From assembly GCA_900468535.1 (NCBI GenBank), contig UBTY01000032.1, positions 1-64,000 on the forward strand: 64,000 nt of DNA, given 5' to 3'. The position numbers and the translations under genes are program-made. Positions 55,237-64,000 of the stretch are shown one piece after another. Position 1 is the first letter of the stretch. Every line of letters begins with the position of its first letter. This DNA is from Hyphomicrobiales bacterium. GTDB lineage: Bacteria; Pseudomonadota; Alphaproteobacteria; Rhizobiales; Rhizobiaceae. The notes below the pieces were generated by a model that was not told the origin of the DNA, searched no databases, and worked only from the letters and a program-made list of their open reading frames with translations.

Positions 55237-55697
55237 TCAGCGTGGTTGCCTGATCATGTCGACGTGCGGGATGCCGTCCTCGAGATATTCCTCTGAGGTC
55301 GTCTCGAAGCCGAAGCTGCCGTAGAAGCGGGAAAGGTGGCTTTGGGCGGAGAGGTAGATCGGGGTTTGCGGATGGCGCTCTTCGCAGAGGGAAATGGCCT
55401 CGCGCATGACGGCGTCGCCGAGGCGTTTGCCGCGATGATCAGGAGAGACGACGACGCGGCCGATCTTGGCGGGCGCGTCCTTGTCGGCAGGCGCGAAGAT
55501 GCGGGCTGCGGCGATCAGGTCGCCGTCTTGCAGCAGGCGCAGATGCAGGGCATCGCCGTCCTTGCCGTCGAGTTCCGGATAGGGGCAGTTCTGCTCGACG
55601 ACGAAGACGTCGACGCGCATTTTCAGCAATGCATACAGCTCGGCGGCGGAGAGCTCATCGAGCCTCCGCGCGTCGACCGTGTAGCTTGGCTGGGTGG

Positions 55698-55701
<4 letters not shown>
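55237..55701 (-). CDS. GNAT family acetyltransferase (ElaA type)
   Basis: A 154-residue GNAT protein close to ElaA: LYALLKMRVDVFVVEQNCPYPELDG, IGRVVVSPDHRGKRLGDAVM (acetyl-CoA loop) and YLSAQSHLSRFYGSFGF are visible in short parts. Substrate unknown. The start is a TTG at 55701 whose last two bases overlap the TGA stop of adhC (TTGA), so translation is coupled. An ATG at codon 28 would remove part of the fold. It ends before a clear terminator. Confidence 0.9.
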
Positions 55702-56825
<1,124 letters not shown>

Positions 56826-56960
56826 CTTCGAATTCTCCAATGCTGATTTGATTGCGCGGACTCTTGCACGCCGCATGTCGGTGGCTCAAGGAAAAACCTG
56901 CGCAGGACGCAGATTTCCTTGTTCAAATAGCAACTTGCGGCGATTGCTGTGCAATCTGCG

Positions 56961-58265
56961 TCAGAATAGATTTTTCACTGCGAAGACGATGGCATAGCCG
57001 TGCATCGCGATTGCCGAATAGAGGCCGAAGGCAACCATCATCCGCTCTCCATCGCTCATTTCGTCGAGCTGATGACGCGGCTTGACCGAGCGCGCACCGA
57101 TCAGACTGACAACAGTGAAGACCAGCAGGCCTATCGTCAGCATCCGGGCCGGAAGGCCAATGGCAAAGCCAATGCACAGGATGCAGAGCGTCACGAAGAA
57201 GCTCGCCGCGATCTGCGATGACCGCGAACGGAAGATTTGTCGCAGGACCTGTCCTCCGTCAAAGCGATGCATCGGCAGCAGGTTCAGAAGATTGAACGCC
57301 CCGAGGATCAACAGAAAGACGAGGGCGGGCTTAACCGCGCTCGTCGGCAAAATGCCTTGTTCAGCCAGTTGTTCCGCGAGGCAAAGTGGCGGCACCAGGA
57401 AGGCCGACATGCCAGCGCCCATCAATGCGCATGTTCCGACCTCGAACAGCGATCGGTAAGGCCTGCCGCCGATCGCCACACCGCCGAGCAGGGGGATGAA
57501 GATCATCCGGACCGAGGGGTGGCCGAACATCCGATAGGCCGCCATGTGGCCAAGCTCATGCAGGACGATGACCAGCGTCAGGAAGGTCGAAATCATCAGG
57601 CCCTGCATGGTCAGACCAAGAAACGGCCAGAGCAGCAGGGTCGAGACGATCGCCAGCAAAACCTGGACAAGTGGATGTTCGAAATACCCTTGGGGAACGG
57701 ACTGCCCTGTTTTCAACCAGCCCTCTAGGGCGCGCATTTCCCGCCGCAACGCAAAGTATCGGACAATGAGGAACGCCAAGCCGCGATAACGATCGGTCTG
57801 GGTGATTTCGATCGTGACACCGTTGGCCGTCTCGCGGACAATCCGGCTCTCCTGGAAATTCTTCCAGAAAGAGGGATCGAGCGTGCTGTCGTCTACGACC
57901 GACGATCTGTATCCGACCGTGTTTGCGTTGGCTGTGTCTAATGGCTCGACGGTAAGAAGCCGTCGCAGCGGCGCTCCGTGACGGTCGAGATGCTTGTAGG
58001 TCTGCTCGACGAGGTCGCCGCGTTGTCTGAGGGGTTTGCTCGACAGGACGGAATGGTGCCAGTCTGCGGCATCGCCGGCGGGGTGAATCGCGCTCCAAAG
58101 TTTCTCGCGAGTACAATTGAAGGTGCGCCGGATAGACAAGGTCCGTTGCCCGAGCGGCAGGCGCATCAACAAGGCGAGCAGCCCGAGGTTGATGGTCAGC
58201 AGCAAGATCGCCGATTGCACCACGGTCATCCACATACTCCATTCGGGCCGTTGCCGAATGGCCAT
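56961..58265 (-). CDS. M50 site-2 protease-like protein with an SRPBCC-like domain
   Basis: The 434-residue protein has one N-terminal membrane helix (about 15-35), then a soluble segment of about 140 residues (45-185) that reads like an SRPBCC/START lipid-binding domain (RRTFNCTREKLWSAI, VTIEITQTDRYRG), then a multi-pass M50 metalloprotease part. Zinc ligands are H236, E237 and H240 in LHELGHMAAY and D336 in MHRFDGGQ. It should cut a membrane substrate. The domain order is unusual for site-2 proteases, which normally carry PDZ or CBS domains. No anti-sigma factor gene is near. Confidence 0.85.
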   Translation of the reverse strand: MAIRQRPEWSMWMTVVQSAILLLTINLGLLALLMRLPLGQRTLSIRRTFNCTREKLWSAIHPAGDAADWHHSVLSSKPLRQRGDLVEQTYKHLDRHGAPLRRLLTVEPLDTANANTVGYRSSVVDDSTLDPSFWKNFQESRIVRETANGVTIEITQTDRYRGLAFLIVRYFALRREMRALEGWLKTGQSVPQGYFEHPLVQVLLAIVSTLLLWPFLGLTMQGLMISTFLTLVIVLHELGHMAAYRMFGHPSVRMIFIPLLGGVAIGGRPYRSLFEVGTCALMGAGMSAFLVPPLCLAEQLAEQGILPTSAVKPALVFLLILGAFNLLNLLPMHRFDGGQVLRQIFRSRSSQIAASFFVTLCILCIGFAIGLPARMLTIGLLVFTVVSLIGARSVKPRHQLDEMSDGERMMVAFGLYSAIAMHGYAIVFAVKNLF

Positions 58266-58329
58266 ATTCTAGAGCCGACGCCTTAACGAAATTGATCCGC
58301 CTCGGCACGCATCGATGTGCCAGAATGGT

Positions 58330-60339
58330 TCAGGCAAATTCCATGATCACGGCGTCGACCGCCAGGCTTTCGCCGGGCTTTGCGTTGATCTTGCCGACAA
58401 CGAGGTCGCGCTCAGCCCGCAGCACATTCTCCATCTTCATTGCCTCGACGACGGCGAGGGTTTCACCGGCCTTGACCTCCTGGCCTTCAGCGACCGCAAT
58501 CGAGACCACCAGTCCCGGCATGGGGCAAAGCAATAGCTTCGAGGTATCCGGCGGCAGTTTCACCGGCATCAAACGATCCAGTTCCGCGTGGCGCGGCGTG
58601 AGGACCTTCGATTTTACCGAGAACCCCTGCCAGTCGATCCGTTGACCGTTGAGCAGCGGCCGCAATTGTGCGGTCACCCTGAGATTGCCGACGCGTCCGC
58701 TCCAAACTGGCTCACCGGGTCTCCAGTCGGTGACGACATTCAAGATCTCGTCGCCGATCGCGATATCCATTTCGAAGGGAACCGTCGGGATGCCTTCAAG
58801 CAGCCGCGCGGCGATGTATTCGTCGTCCAGCTTGACGACCCAGTTTTCGCTGATCACGCCTGACGACTGGCGGAGTCGATCCTTGAAGTAGTCACGCCTG
58901 TTCGCGTCTATCAGGGCCGCCGACAGCGCAACGGCTGCGAGGACCAATTGCTGGACACCATCCGGCGTCATCGGCGCGAAACCGTCGGGATATTCCTCGG
59001 CGATGAAACCGGTCGAGAGCCGTCCCTCCCGCCACCGCGAGTGCTTCATAAGCGCGGCGAGGAAGGGCACGTTGTGTTCGATGCCATCGACTACGAAGCC
59101 GTCGAGAGCCTGGCCCATCGCCTCGATCGCTTCCAGGCGGGTGGGGGCCCAGGTGCAGAGCTTGGCGATCATCGGATCGTAATACATGGAGATCTCGGCA
59201 CCCTCAAAGACGCCGGTATCGTTTCGTACGATCGCGTTTCCAGCCTTGCCCTCCGCGGGCGGGCGATAGCGCGTAAGCCGGCCGATCGACGGGAGGAAGT
59301 TTCTATAGGGATCTTCCGCGTAGAGACGGCTTTCGACCGCCCATCCATTGAGGCGGACATCATCCTGTGTGAGTGCCAGAGGCTCACCGGCTGCGACCCG
59401 AATCATCTGCTCGACCAGATCGATACCCGTGATGAGTTCGGTCACCGGATGCTCGACCTGCAGGCGGGTGTTCATTTCGAGGAAGTAGAAATTGCGGTCT
59501 CGGTCGACAATGAACTCCACCGTTCCGGCGCTCTGATAGTCCACCGCCTTGGCGAGTGCGACCGACTGTTCGCCCATGGCCTTGCGGGTCGCTTCGTCGA
59601 GGAACGGCGAGGGAGCCTCTTCGACCACCTTCTGGTTCCGGCGCTGGATCGAGCATTCGCGCTCTCCGAGATAGACGACATTTCCATGAGCGTCCGCAAG
59701 GACCTGGATTTCGATATGGCGCGGCTCGACGATGTACTTCTCGATGAAGACCCGATCGTCACCAAACGAACTCCGGGCTTCCGACCGGGCGCGGTCAAAA
59801 CCGTCGCTGATGTCGGCCTGGTTCCATGCAATGCGCATGCCCTTGCCGCCGCCGCCCGCCGATGCCTTGATCATAACGGGATAGCCGATTTCGCCGGCAA
59901 TCCGCTCGGCGTGGTCGGCGTCTTCGATAACGCCGAGGTGGCCAGGAACCGTCGAAACTTTCGCAGCATTTGCGAACTTCTTCGATTCGATCTTGTCGCC
60001 CATGGCCTCGATTGCACGCGGTTTTGGGCCGATGAAGACGATGCCTTCGCTCTCGAGGGCTTCGCAGAACGATGCGCGCTCGGAAAGGAAGCCGTAGCCA
60101 GGGTGGACGGCTTCGGCGCCCGTCAATTTGCAAGCGGCGATGATCTTGTCCGCGACAAGATAGCTTTCGGAGGCCGGCGCTGCGCCTATGTGGACAGCTT
60201 CGTCAGCCATTTCGACATGCAAGGCATCCCGATCGGCGTCGGAATAGACCGCGACTGTCGCGATGCCCATCCGGCGCGCAGTTTTGATGACGCGACAAGC
60301 GATTTCGCCGCGATTCGCGATCAGGATCTTGTTGAACAT
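58330..60339 (-). CDS. pccA: Propionyl-CoA carboxylase alpha (biotin carboxylase / biotin carrier) subunit
   Basis: The 669-residue protein has an N-terminal biotin carboxylase domain (MFNKILIANRGEIACRV, GGGGKGMRI for ATP, YLGERECSIQRRNQKV), a middle BT-like domain and a C-terminal biotinyl domain whose lysine is K635 in VVEAMKMENVL. It pairs with PccB to make methylmalonyl-CoA from propionyl-CoA. GGAG five bases before the ATG at 60339 supports this start. A middle region of about 150 residues before the biotinyl domain fits the PCC alpha type rather than AccC. Confidence 0.96.
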   Translation of the reverse strand: MFNKILIANRGEIACRVIKTARRMGIATVAVYSDADRDALHVEMADEAVHIGAAPASESYLVADKIIAACKLTGAEAVHPGYGFLSERASFCEALESEGIVFIGPKPRAIEAMGDKIESKKFANAAKVSTVPGHLGVIEDADHAERIAGEIGYPVMIKASAGGGGKGMRIAWNQADISDGFDRARSEARSSFGDDRVFIEKYIVEPRHIEIQVLADAHGNVVYLGERECSIQRRNQKVVEEAPSPFLDEATRKAMGEQSVALAKAVDYQSAGTVEFIVDRDRNFYFLEMNTRLQVEHPVTELITGIDLVEQMIRVAAGEPLALTQDDVRLNGWAVESRLYAEDPYRNFLPSIGRLTRYRPPAEGKAGNAIVRNDTGVFEGAEISMYYDPMIAKLCTWAPTRLEAIEAMGQALDGFVVDGIEHNVPFLAALMKHSRWREGRLSTGFIAEEYPDGFAPMTPDGVQQLVLAAVALSAALIDANRRDYFKDRLRQSSGVISENWVVKLDDEYIAARLLEGIPTVPFEMDIAIGDEILNVVTDWRPGEPVWSGRVGNLRVTAQLRPLLNGQRIDWQGFSVKSKVLTPRHAELDRLMPVKLPPDTSKLLLCPMPGLVVSIAVAEGQEVKAGETLAVVEAMKMENVLRAERDLVVGKINAKPGESLAVDAVIMEFA

Positions 60340-60428
60340 GAAGACTCCACCCGTGAGATGCGTACCCGAAGTCTTACGCATAAAGTTCGGGAGGCACAAT
60401 CACATGCGAAGTCTTCATTGGCAGGGGC

Positions 60429-61124
60429 TCAGGCGACGGCGATGCTGTCGTCGACGATGCGTAGCCAGCGGCTGCGACGCTGCGGTTCTGCGTGTTCGAC
60501 CAGACGAAGGCCAGCCATGATGTCGTCCCAACGTGGATGGTTGGAAGCGGGCAGGGTGGCTTCGCCGATTCGCATCAGAACATTCCACGTCATAGGCTGG
60601 ACGTTGATGCTGCCTCCATCGGATACGCCGCGCAGGACACGCATGACATAATCGATGTCCTGACGCGAAATGCCGCGACGTTCTACCGCCCGCACGAGGC
60701 TGTAGCCGCCGATCTTTCGATCAATCGCCAAACGGAGCTGATCCAATGCGAAAGCGCGCAACTCGTCGGGAACATAGGTCGCGATGTCTATGACATGCTG
60801 GACCAGTTCCAACTCCAGGGGTGAGTTGACGACGCCGTCGGTTGCGACCATGCGCATCAGCCATGCGACGTTGATCTCATCGAGGCTGCCCTGCGGATAG
60901 CTGTAGTTGACGATGAATGCCGCCAGTTGCTCGACGAAGAAGTTGTTCCACTCCGGGCATTTTTCGGGGCATGAATTGTTCAGCGCCAGCATGACGACGA
61001 CGTCGTCAGGGGTCCGGATTCCCTCCGGAAAACTATGTTTGCGCAATAGGCTGATGTCATCGACAGTCAGCCGATGCTTCCCGGCGATTACACATGCCGG
61101 AAAAGCGAGTCGAAATTCGCTCAT
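60429..61124 (-). CDS. Hypothetical alphaproteobacterial protein
   Basis: A 231-residue soluble, mostly helical protein, MSEFRLAFPACVIAGKHRLT at the start. Notable segments are NSCPEKCPEWNNFF with two close cysteines, WLMRMVATDGVVNSPLELEL, which resembles the metal-binding repeat of TerB-like helical domains, and VMRVLRGVSDGGS. I do not recognise the family with confidence. GGAG seven bases before the ATG supports the start. It lies about 90 bases upstream of pccA on the same strand and may be co-transcribed with it. Confidence 0.78.
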   Translation of the reverse strand: MSEFRLAFPACVIAGKHRLTVDDISLLRKHSFPEGIRTPDDVVVMLALNNSCPEKCPEWNNFFVEQLAAFIVNYSYPQGSLDEINVAWLMRMVATDGVVNSPLELELVQHVIDIATYVPDELRAFALDQLRLAIDRKIGGYSLVRAVERRGISRQDIDYVMRVLRGVSDGGSINVQPMTWNVLMRIGEATLPASNHPRWDDIMAGLRLVEHAEPQRRSRWLRIVDDSIAVA

Positions 61125-61221
61125 CTTTTATCTCCAAGCTTCATCATGAAGCCAAGACGATGCTTACAGCCAGCGAATTGACGTTCCCTCAACGGGTGCG
61201 GTTAACGAAACCTTCGGCGGT

Positions 61222-62148
61222 TTATGACGCTTTTAGTGATCTGGCCTGAACGCGTTCGCGCCAGATGATAAACAGGCCAGACGCGACAATAATCAGGATT
61301 CCCACCCACTTCGAAAAATTCGGAAAGTCTCCGAAAAGCGCGTAACCAAGCACCGTCGCCGAGATGATCTCGAAATATTGAAACGGCGCGAGCAGGGAAA
61401 GCGGGGCCATTCGGAAGGCTTTGACCACGATCATGTGCACATAGCCGGAGAGCGATCCGAGAATCAGCAGCAGAACAAGTCCAAGAACCGACGACGGCAG
61501 GGACGGTTCGAAGTCCGCGACGCCGAGCCCGCCTCCAATGGCAAGCGCAACCGACATGAACAAGGTGCCGCCAATGCCGGCCATCGTCTGCATCGTCAAA
61601 GGCGAATCGGCCGTGCCGATCGCGCGGTTCAGAAAAAGATAAAGAGCGAAGAGAAACGCGCAAAACACCGGGAGCAGTGCCTTCAGGCCGAACACCTCGT
61701 AGCTCGGCTGGATCACGATCATGGCTCCGCCGAATCCGACGACGATGGCCGTCCAGCGGCGCCAGCCGACCTTGTCACCAAGGAAGAGCGCGGAAAGGCC
61801 GGCAAGCATGAAGGGTTCGACGAAATAGATGGCGAAGACGTCTGCTAGCGGCATGTATTTCACAGCCGCGAAAAAAAGCAGGCTTGCCGCGCCGTGCAGT
61901 GCGCCACGAAGCAAATTCATCCAGGGACGCTTCGCAGACAGCGCACCCCAACCGAACATCAAGAAGAGAATCGGCAGCGTGCAGAGGAGTTGAAAAAAGA
62001 ATCGGTAGAAGGTGACCTGGCCGGGGGACATGGCTTCGAAGGTTGCCATGTATTTCGCGATCGCATCCATTGCCGGCAGAACAAGCATGGCGCCGCTCAT
62101 CAGGGCCATGCCTTGCAGTGGATTATGATGATCGGAAGGATCGTTCAT
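61222..62148 (-). CDS. EamA/DMT-superfamily transporter
   Basis: A 308-residue protein with ten hydrophobic segments, arranged as two EamA repeats (about residues 15-145 and 160-300). Typical text is LPAMDAIAKYMATFEAMSPGQVTFYRFF near the start and LLAPFQYFEIISATVLGYALFGD in the second half. It is close to drug/metabolite exporters of the RhaT/YdcZ group; the substrate is unknown. The tRNA-Leu gene lies just upstream on the same strand. Confidence 0.92.
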   Translation of the reverse strand: MNDPSDHHNPLQGMALMSGAMLVLPAMDAIAKYMATFEAMSPGQVTFYRFFFQLLCTLPILFLMFGWGALSAKRPWMNLLRGALHGAASLLFFAAVKYMPLADVFAIYFVEPFMLAGLSALFLGDKVGWRRWTAIVVGFGGAMIVIQPSYEVFGLKALLPVFCAFLFALYLFLNRAIGTADSPLTMQTMAGIGGTLFMSVALAIGGGLGVADFEPSLPSSVLGLVLLLILGSLSGYVHMIVVKAFRMAPLSLLAPFQYFEIISATVLGYALFGDFPNFSKWVGILIIVASGLFIIWRERVQARSLKAS

Positions 62149-62212
62149 TGGAGAGATTTCTTCATTGGCTGAGGTTCAGCCATCAATGATAAATATCTCT
62201 CTCAAGAAGAGA

Positions 62213-62297
62213 TGGTGCGGTCGAGAAGACTCGAACTTCCACGGGTTGCCCCACAGCGACCTCAACGCTGCGCGTCTACCAATTCCGCCACGACCGC
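62213..62297 (-). tRNA. tRNA-Leu (GAG anticodon)
   Basis: The minus strand reads GCGGTCG at the 5' end and CGACCGC before an encoded CCA, a seven-base acceptor stem. The anticodon stem CAGCG/CGCTG holds loop TTGAGGT, giving anticodon GAG. A class II variable arm (TGGGGCAACCC) follows, then the T arm GAAGTTCGAGTCTTC. The D arm contains GGAATTGGTAGACGC. It reads CUC codons (and CUU by wobble). Confidence 0.96.
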
Positions 62298-62332
62298 ATC
62301 GTGGTAGGTGCCGGTTTGTGCCGGCGACGCAG

Positions 62333-62361
62333 CATGTAGCAAAAGGTTTTTCGGGACACAA
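62333..62361 (-). promoter_or_regulatory. Candidate promoter of tRNA-Leu
   Basis: TTGTGT (complement of 62356-62361) and TACATG (complement of 62333-62338) are 17 bases apart on the minus strand and about 35 bases before the tRNA 5' end. The match to consensus is moderate. Confidence 0.4.
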
Positions 62362-62482
62362 GGGCCATGTGACAGATTTTTTCAAACACGGTGACAGCGT
62401 TTGAATCGAAGCCGAAACAGAGCCATATAGACAGCCATACGTACCCGCCGGGAATGTCCGGGCCGGGTGGCAAGGAATGGCT

Positions 62483-63199
62483 ATGTTACGCACAGATCTC
62501 GACTTTTCCATGTTTCCCACCGCCGGTTCGCCCCCGGTGCGCTGGCGTATCTCCGATGGGCTGGTGCCCTACGAAGAGGCTGTGGATATCATGGAGCGGG
62601 AAGTCGCAGCGATTTCCGAGGGTGGCGATGAACTTGTGTGGCTACTCGAGCATCCGCCTCTCTATACGGCCGGAACTAGCGCCGACGCGAAGGATCTGGT
62701 GCAGCCCGACCGGTTTCCCGTTCATCAGACCGGGCGCGGCGGCGAATACACCTATCATGGCCCCGGCCAGCGCGTCGCCTATGTCATGCTGGACCTCAAG
62801 CGCCGCCGCCAGGACGTGCGGGCTTTCGTTGCGGCACTGGAAGAGGTCATCATTCGCACGCTCGATTCGATGAATGTTCGAGGTGAGAGGAGGGAGGACC
62901 GCGTCGGTGTCTGGGTGCGGCGTCCCGACAAGCCGGTGCTGCCAGACGGATCTGTCACAGAGGACAAGATCGCGGCGCTCGGTATCCGCTTGCGCAAGTG
63001 GGTGACGTTTCACGGGCTGTCACTGAACGTCGAGCCCGATCTCGATCATTTCGGAGGAATCGTGCCGTGCGGGATCTCAGCTTATGGCGTGACGAGCCTG
63101 ATCGATCTCGGCCTCCCGGTCATGATGACAGATGTCGACACGCGACTTCGCACGGCCTTCGAATCGGTCTTCGGTCCGACCACGATCTGTCGCCCCTGA
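62483..63199 (+). CDS. lipB: Lipoyl(octanoyl) transferase LipB
   Basis: LipB moves octanoate from acyl carrier protein to lipoyl domains, including GcvH. The 238-residue protein has the family marks LLEHPPLYTAGTSAD, RGGEYTYHGPGQRVAYVMLDL (in part), the catalytic lysine in EDKIAALGIR and the catalytic cysteine C196 in VPCGISAYGVTSL. AAGGA six bases before the ATG at 62483 supports this start; an ATG at 62477 would leave no spacing. It may supply the gcvH lipoylation in the same window. Confidence 0.97.
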   Translation: MLRTDLDFSMFPTAGSPPVRWRISDGLVPYEEAVDIMEREVAAISEGGDELVWLLEHPPLYTAGTSADAKDLVQPDRFPVHQTGRGGEYTYHGPGQRVAYVMLDLKRRRQDVRAFVAALEEVIIRTLDSMNVRGERREDRVGVWVRRPDKPVLPDGSVTEDKIAALGIRLRKWVTFHGLSLNVEPDLDHFGGIVPCGISAYGVTSLIDLGLPVMMTDVDTRLRTAFESVFGPTTICRP

Positions 63200-63215
63200 G
63201 ATAGAGTTGGAATAT

Positions 63216-63240
63216 ATGAGGGCAGGGTGCCTGCCCTCAT
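63216..63240. terminator. Perfect hairpin after lipB
   Basis: ATGAGGGCAGG at 63216-63226 pairs exactly with CCTGCCCTCAT at 63230-63240, an eleven-base-pair stem with a three-base loop. It lies between convergent lipB and the secreted-protein gene. There is no long T-run, but the stem is strong enough to stop transcription in either direction. Confidence 0.65.
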
Positions 63241-63257
63241 GGTCCCCAAGCAAAGAC

Positions 63258-63623
63258 CTACTTGTCGCCGACGTCGCGGCAAGCGTCGGAATGTGACGCT
63301 CCGCTATCGCCGCCTGCCGTGTGTACGCGGCCGGTTGGAGTGGTTGGGCAATTGGGAAGCGGCTTGATGCTCCCCGTGGACATTTTGTCAACGGACGAAG
63401 ACATGCGAACGGGAGCGAATCCATCGCTGTCATTCGTGTAGTCGTTCGAATATTCCGGAGCCTTGTGCTGCGTGTAGTGAATAGGCTTCGATGGCGCAAC
63501 CTGTACGGGAGCGAAACCGTCACTGTCATTGGAATAATCGTTCGAATACTGGGGCTGTGCGAAGGCCGTTCCAGCCAGGCCAAGGGCGAGAATTGCAGCT
63601 GCCGTAGCAAATCGAATATGCAT
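63258..63623 (-). CDS. Small secreted protein with duplicated motif
   Basis: A 121-residue exported protein. Residues 1-22 form a signal peptide (AAAILALGLAGTAFA, cleavage after AFA). The mature part contains the 15-residue motif YSNDYSNDSDGFAPV at 26-40 and a near-copy YSNDYTNDSDGFAPV at 58-72, 32 residues apart. Two cysteines (C92, C115) could form a disulfide. AGGAG seven bases before the ATG at 63623 supports this start. I do not recognise the family; it looks like a small periplasmic or surface protein. Confidence 0.75.
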   Translation of the reverse strand: MHIRFATAAAILALGLAGTAFAQPQYSNDYSNDSDGFAPVQVAPSKPIHYTQHKAPEYSNDYTNDSDGFAPVRMSSSVDKMSTGSIKPLPNCPTTPTGRVHTAGGDSGASHSDACRDVGDK

Positions 63624-63868
63624 CGTAGTTCTCCTCAATCCATCGTTGCAAACAACGTGACTTCCAACCCTCGGCGAAGACAACTTCGCGCCCCAATTAA
63701 GGCGGGATTGTGAATGAGGCGGCCACAGCCATCCCACGATTTTTCAAATGAAAATCACGGCATCGCGACTGGATTTGATCGAGGTTGATGGAACTCTTCC
63801 CGAGAGGGTGGATTGCCGCAGTGGAATTATTCACAGCAATCAATGGGAGATATTACTGCTGAAACAAC

Positions 63869-64000
63869 CTAACTCCGGCGGATATTTGCCACCATTCCGT
63901 TTGAAGAATCTGGATCAGCAGCCTGAAGTAGCCCTTCGATCAGCTCCGGCGTGAGTTCATCAAAATGCGAGATGATCGTCGTGGGTTCGAGTGTCGCCAC
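63869..64000 (-). CDS. C-terminal fragment of a gene cut by the window edge
   Basis: The last 43 codons and TAG stop of a minus-strand gene lie here. The text TLEPTTIISHFDELTPELI resembles the final strand and helix of HAD-superfamily phosphatases, where a loop near the end reads FDEL, but the fragment is too short for a firm call. The base composition and even codon use make it a better gene candidate than the overlapping plus-strand frame at 63748-63954. Confidence 0.5.
   Translation of the reverse strand: MATLEPTTIISHFDELTPELIEGLLQAADPDSSNGMVANIRRS

Noticed and set aside
58948..60651. A 567-codon open frame opposite pccA
   Set aside because: Shadow of pccA; no domain or start signal.
63748..63954. 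A 68-codon plus-strand frame near the right edge
   Set aside because: It overlaps the better-supported minus-strand gene end at 63869-64000 and has no clear ribosome binding site or recognisable motif.

Overview
The window looks like chromosomal DNA of a Rhizobiaceae alphaproteobacterium (Rhizobium, Agrobacterium or Neorhizobium type). The evidence is the gene content (DUF1127 and DUF982 proteins, a sufS2-B-C-D-S1-T-A operon as described in Agrobacterium, propionyl-CoA carboxylase pccA/pccB, ATP12), iron-control motifs of the RirA and Irr type before the suf operon, high GC by eye, and rhizobial-type intergenic repeats. No phage, plasmid-transfer, insertion-sequence, CRISPR or secondary-metabolite region was seen. 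Most genes are housekeeping.

Layout. 1-12.9 kb: a partial secreted-protein gene, a MocR-type regulator divergent from a DUF1127 gene, purine genes purC-purS-purQ and (separately) purB, a GGDEF-EAL protein, membrane proteins, rpe and an orphan periplasmic binding protein. 13.0-18.7 kb: a tight six-gene operon of flavin reductase, MoxR ATPase, CoxE-like VWA protein, XdhC, a molybdopterin-binding/nucleotidyltransferase fusion and a TfoX-like protein. This is a maturation set for a molybdenum hydroxylase, but no hydroxylase gene lies in the window. 18.7-31.6 kb: NUDIX, RhlE helicase, M23 peptidase, ferritin-like protein plus peroxiredoxin, a giant AsmA/YhdP-like protein, tyrS, anmK, a diguanylate cyclase and an alpha/beta hydrolase. 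31.6-39.2 kb: the suf Fe-S assembly operon, with a perfect TGA-N9-TCA box on its -35 element, an ICE-like box just downstream, and a small zinc-ribbon gene between sufB and sufC. 39.3-42.1 kb: LysE exporter, an unusual acyl-carrier-like protein behind an AT-rich leader with a large inverted repeat, cupin, DUF982 and an esterase. 42.1-46.8 kb: gcvT-gcvH-gcvP behind a tandem glycine riboswitch. 47-52.3 kb: crcB, rluC, a HAD phosphatase, ATP12, a lipoprotein and pccB. 52.4-57 kb: DoxX and a glutathione-dependent formaldehyde oxidation set (adhC, gfa, fghA) with unrelated small genes between. 57-64 kb: an M50 protease with an SRPBCC-like domain, pccA, a transporter, tRNA-Leu(GAG), lipB, a secreted repeat protein and a partial gene.

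How it works together. Several loci show genetic coupling: stop/start overlaps (TAATG or ATGA) join sufB to the zinc-ribbon gene, gcvH to gcvP, bcp to the ferritin-like gene, coxE-xdhC-fusion, and rluC to the HAD gene. The most noteworthy items are the double iron-responsive suf promoter with its embedded zinc-ribbon gene, the orphan Cox-type maturation operon, the carrier protein that resembles those charged by amino acid:carrier protein ligases, the exact 15-bp direct repeats around the MocR/DUF1127 start region, and a 29-residue membrane microprotein with a near-ideal ribosome binding site. All functional calls rest on reading the sequence and on family knowledge; no database search was run.
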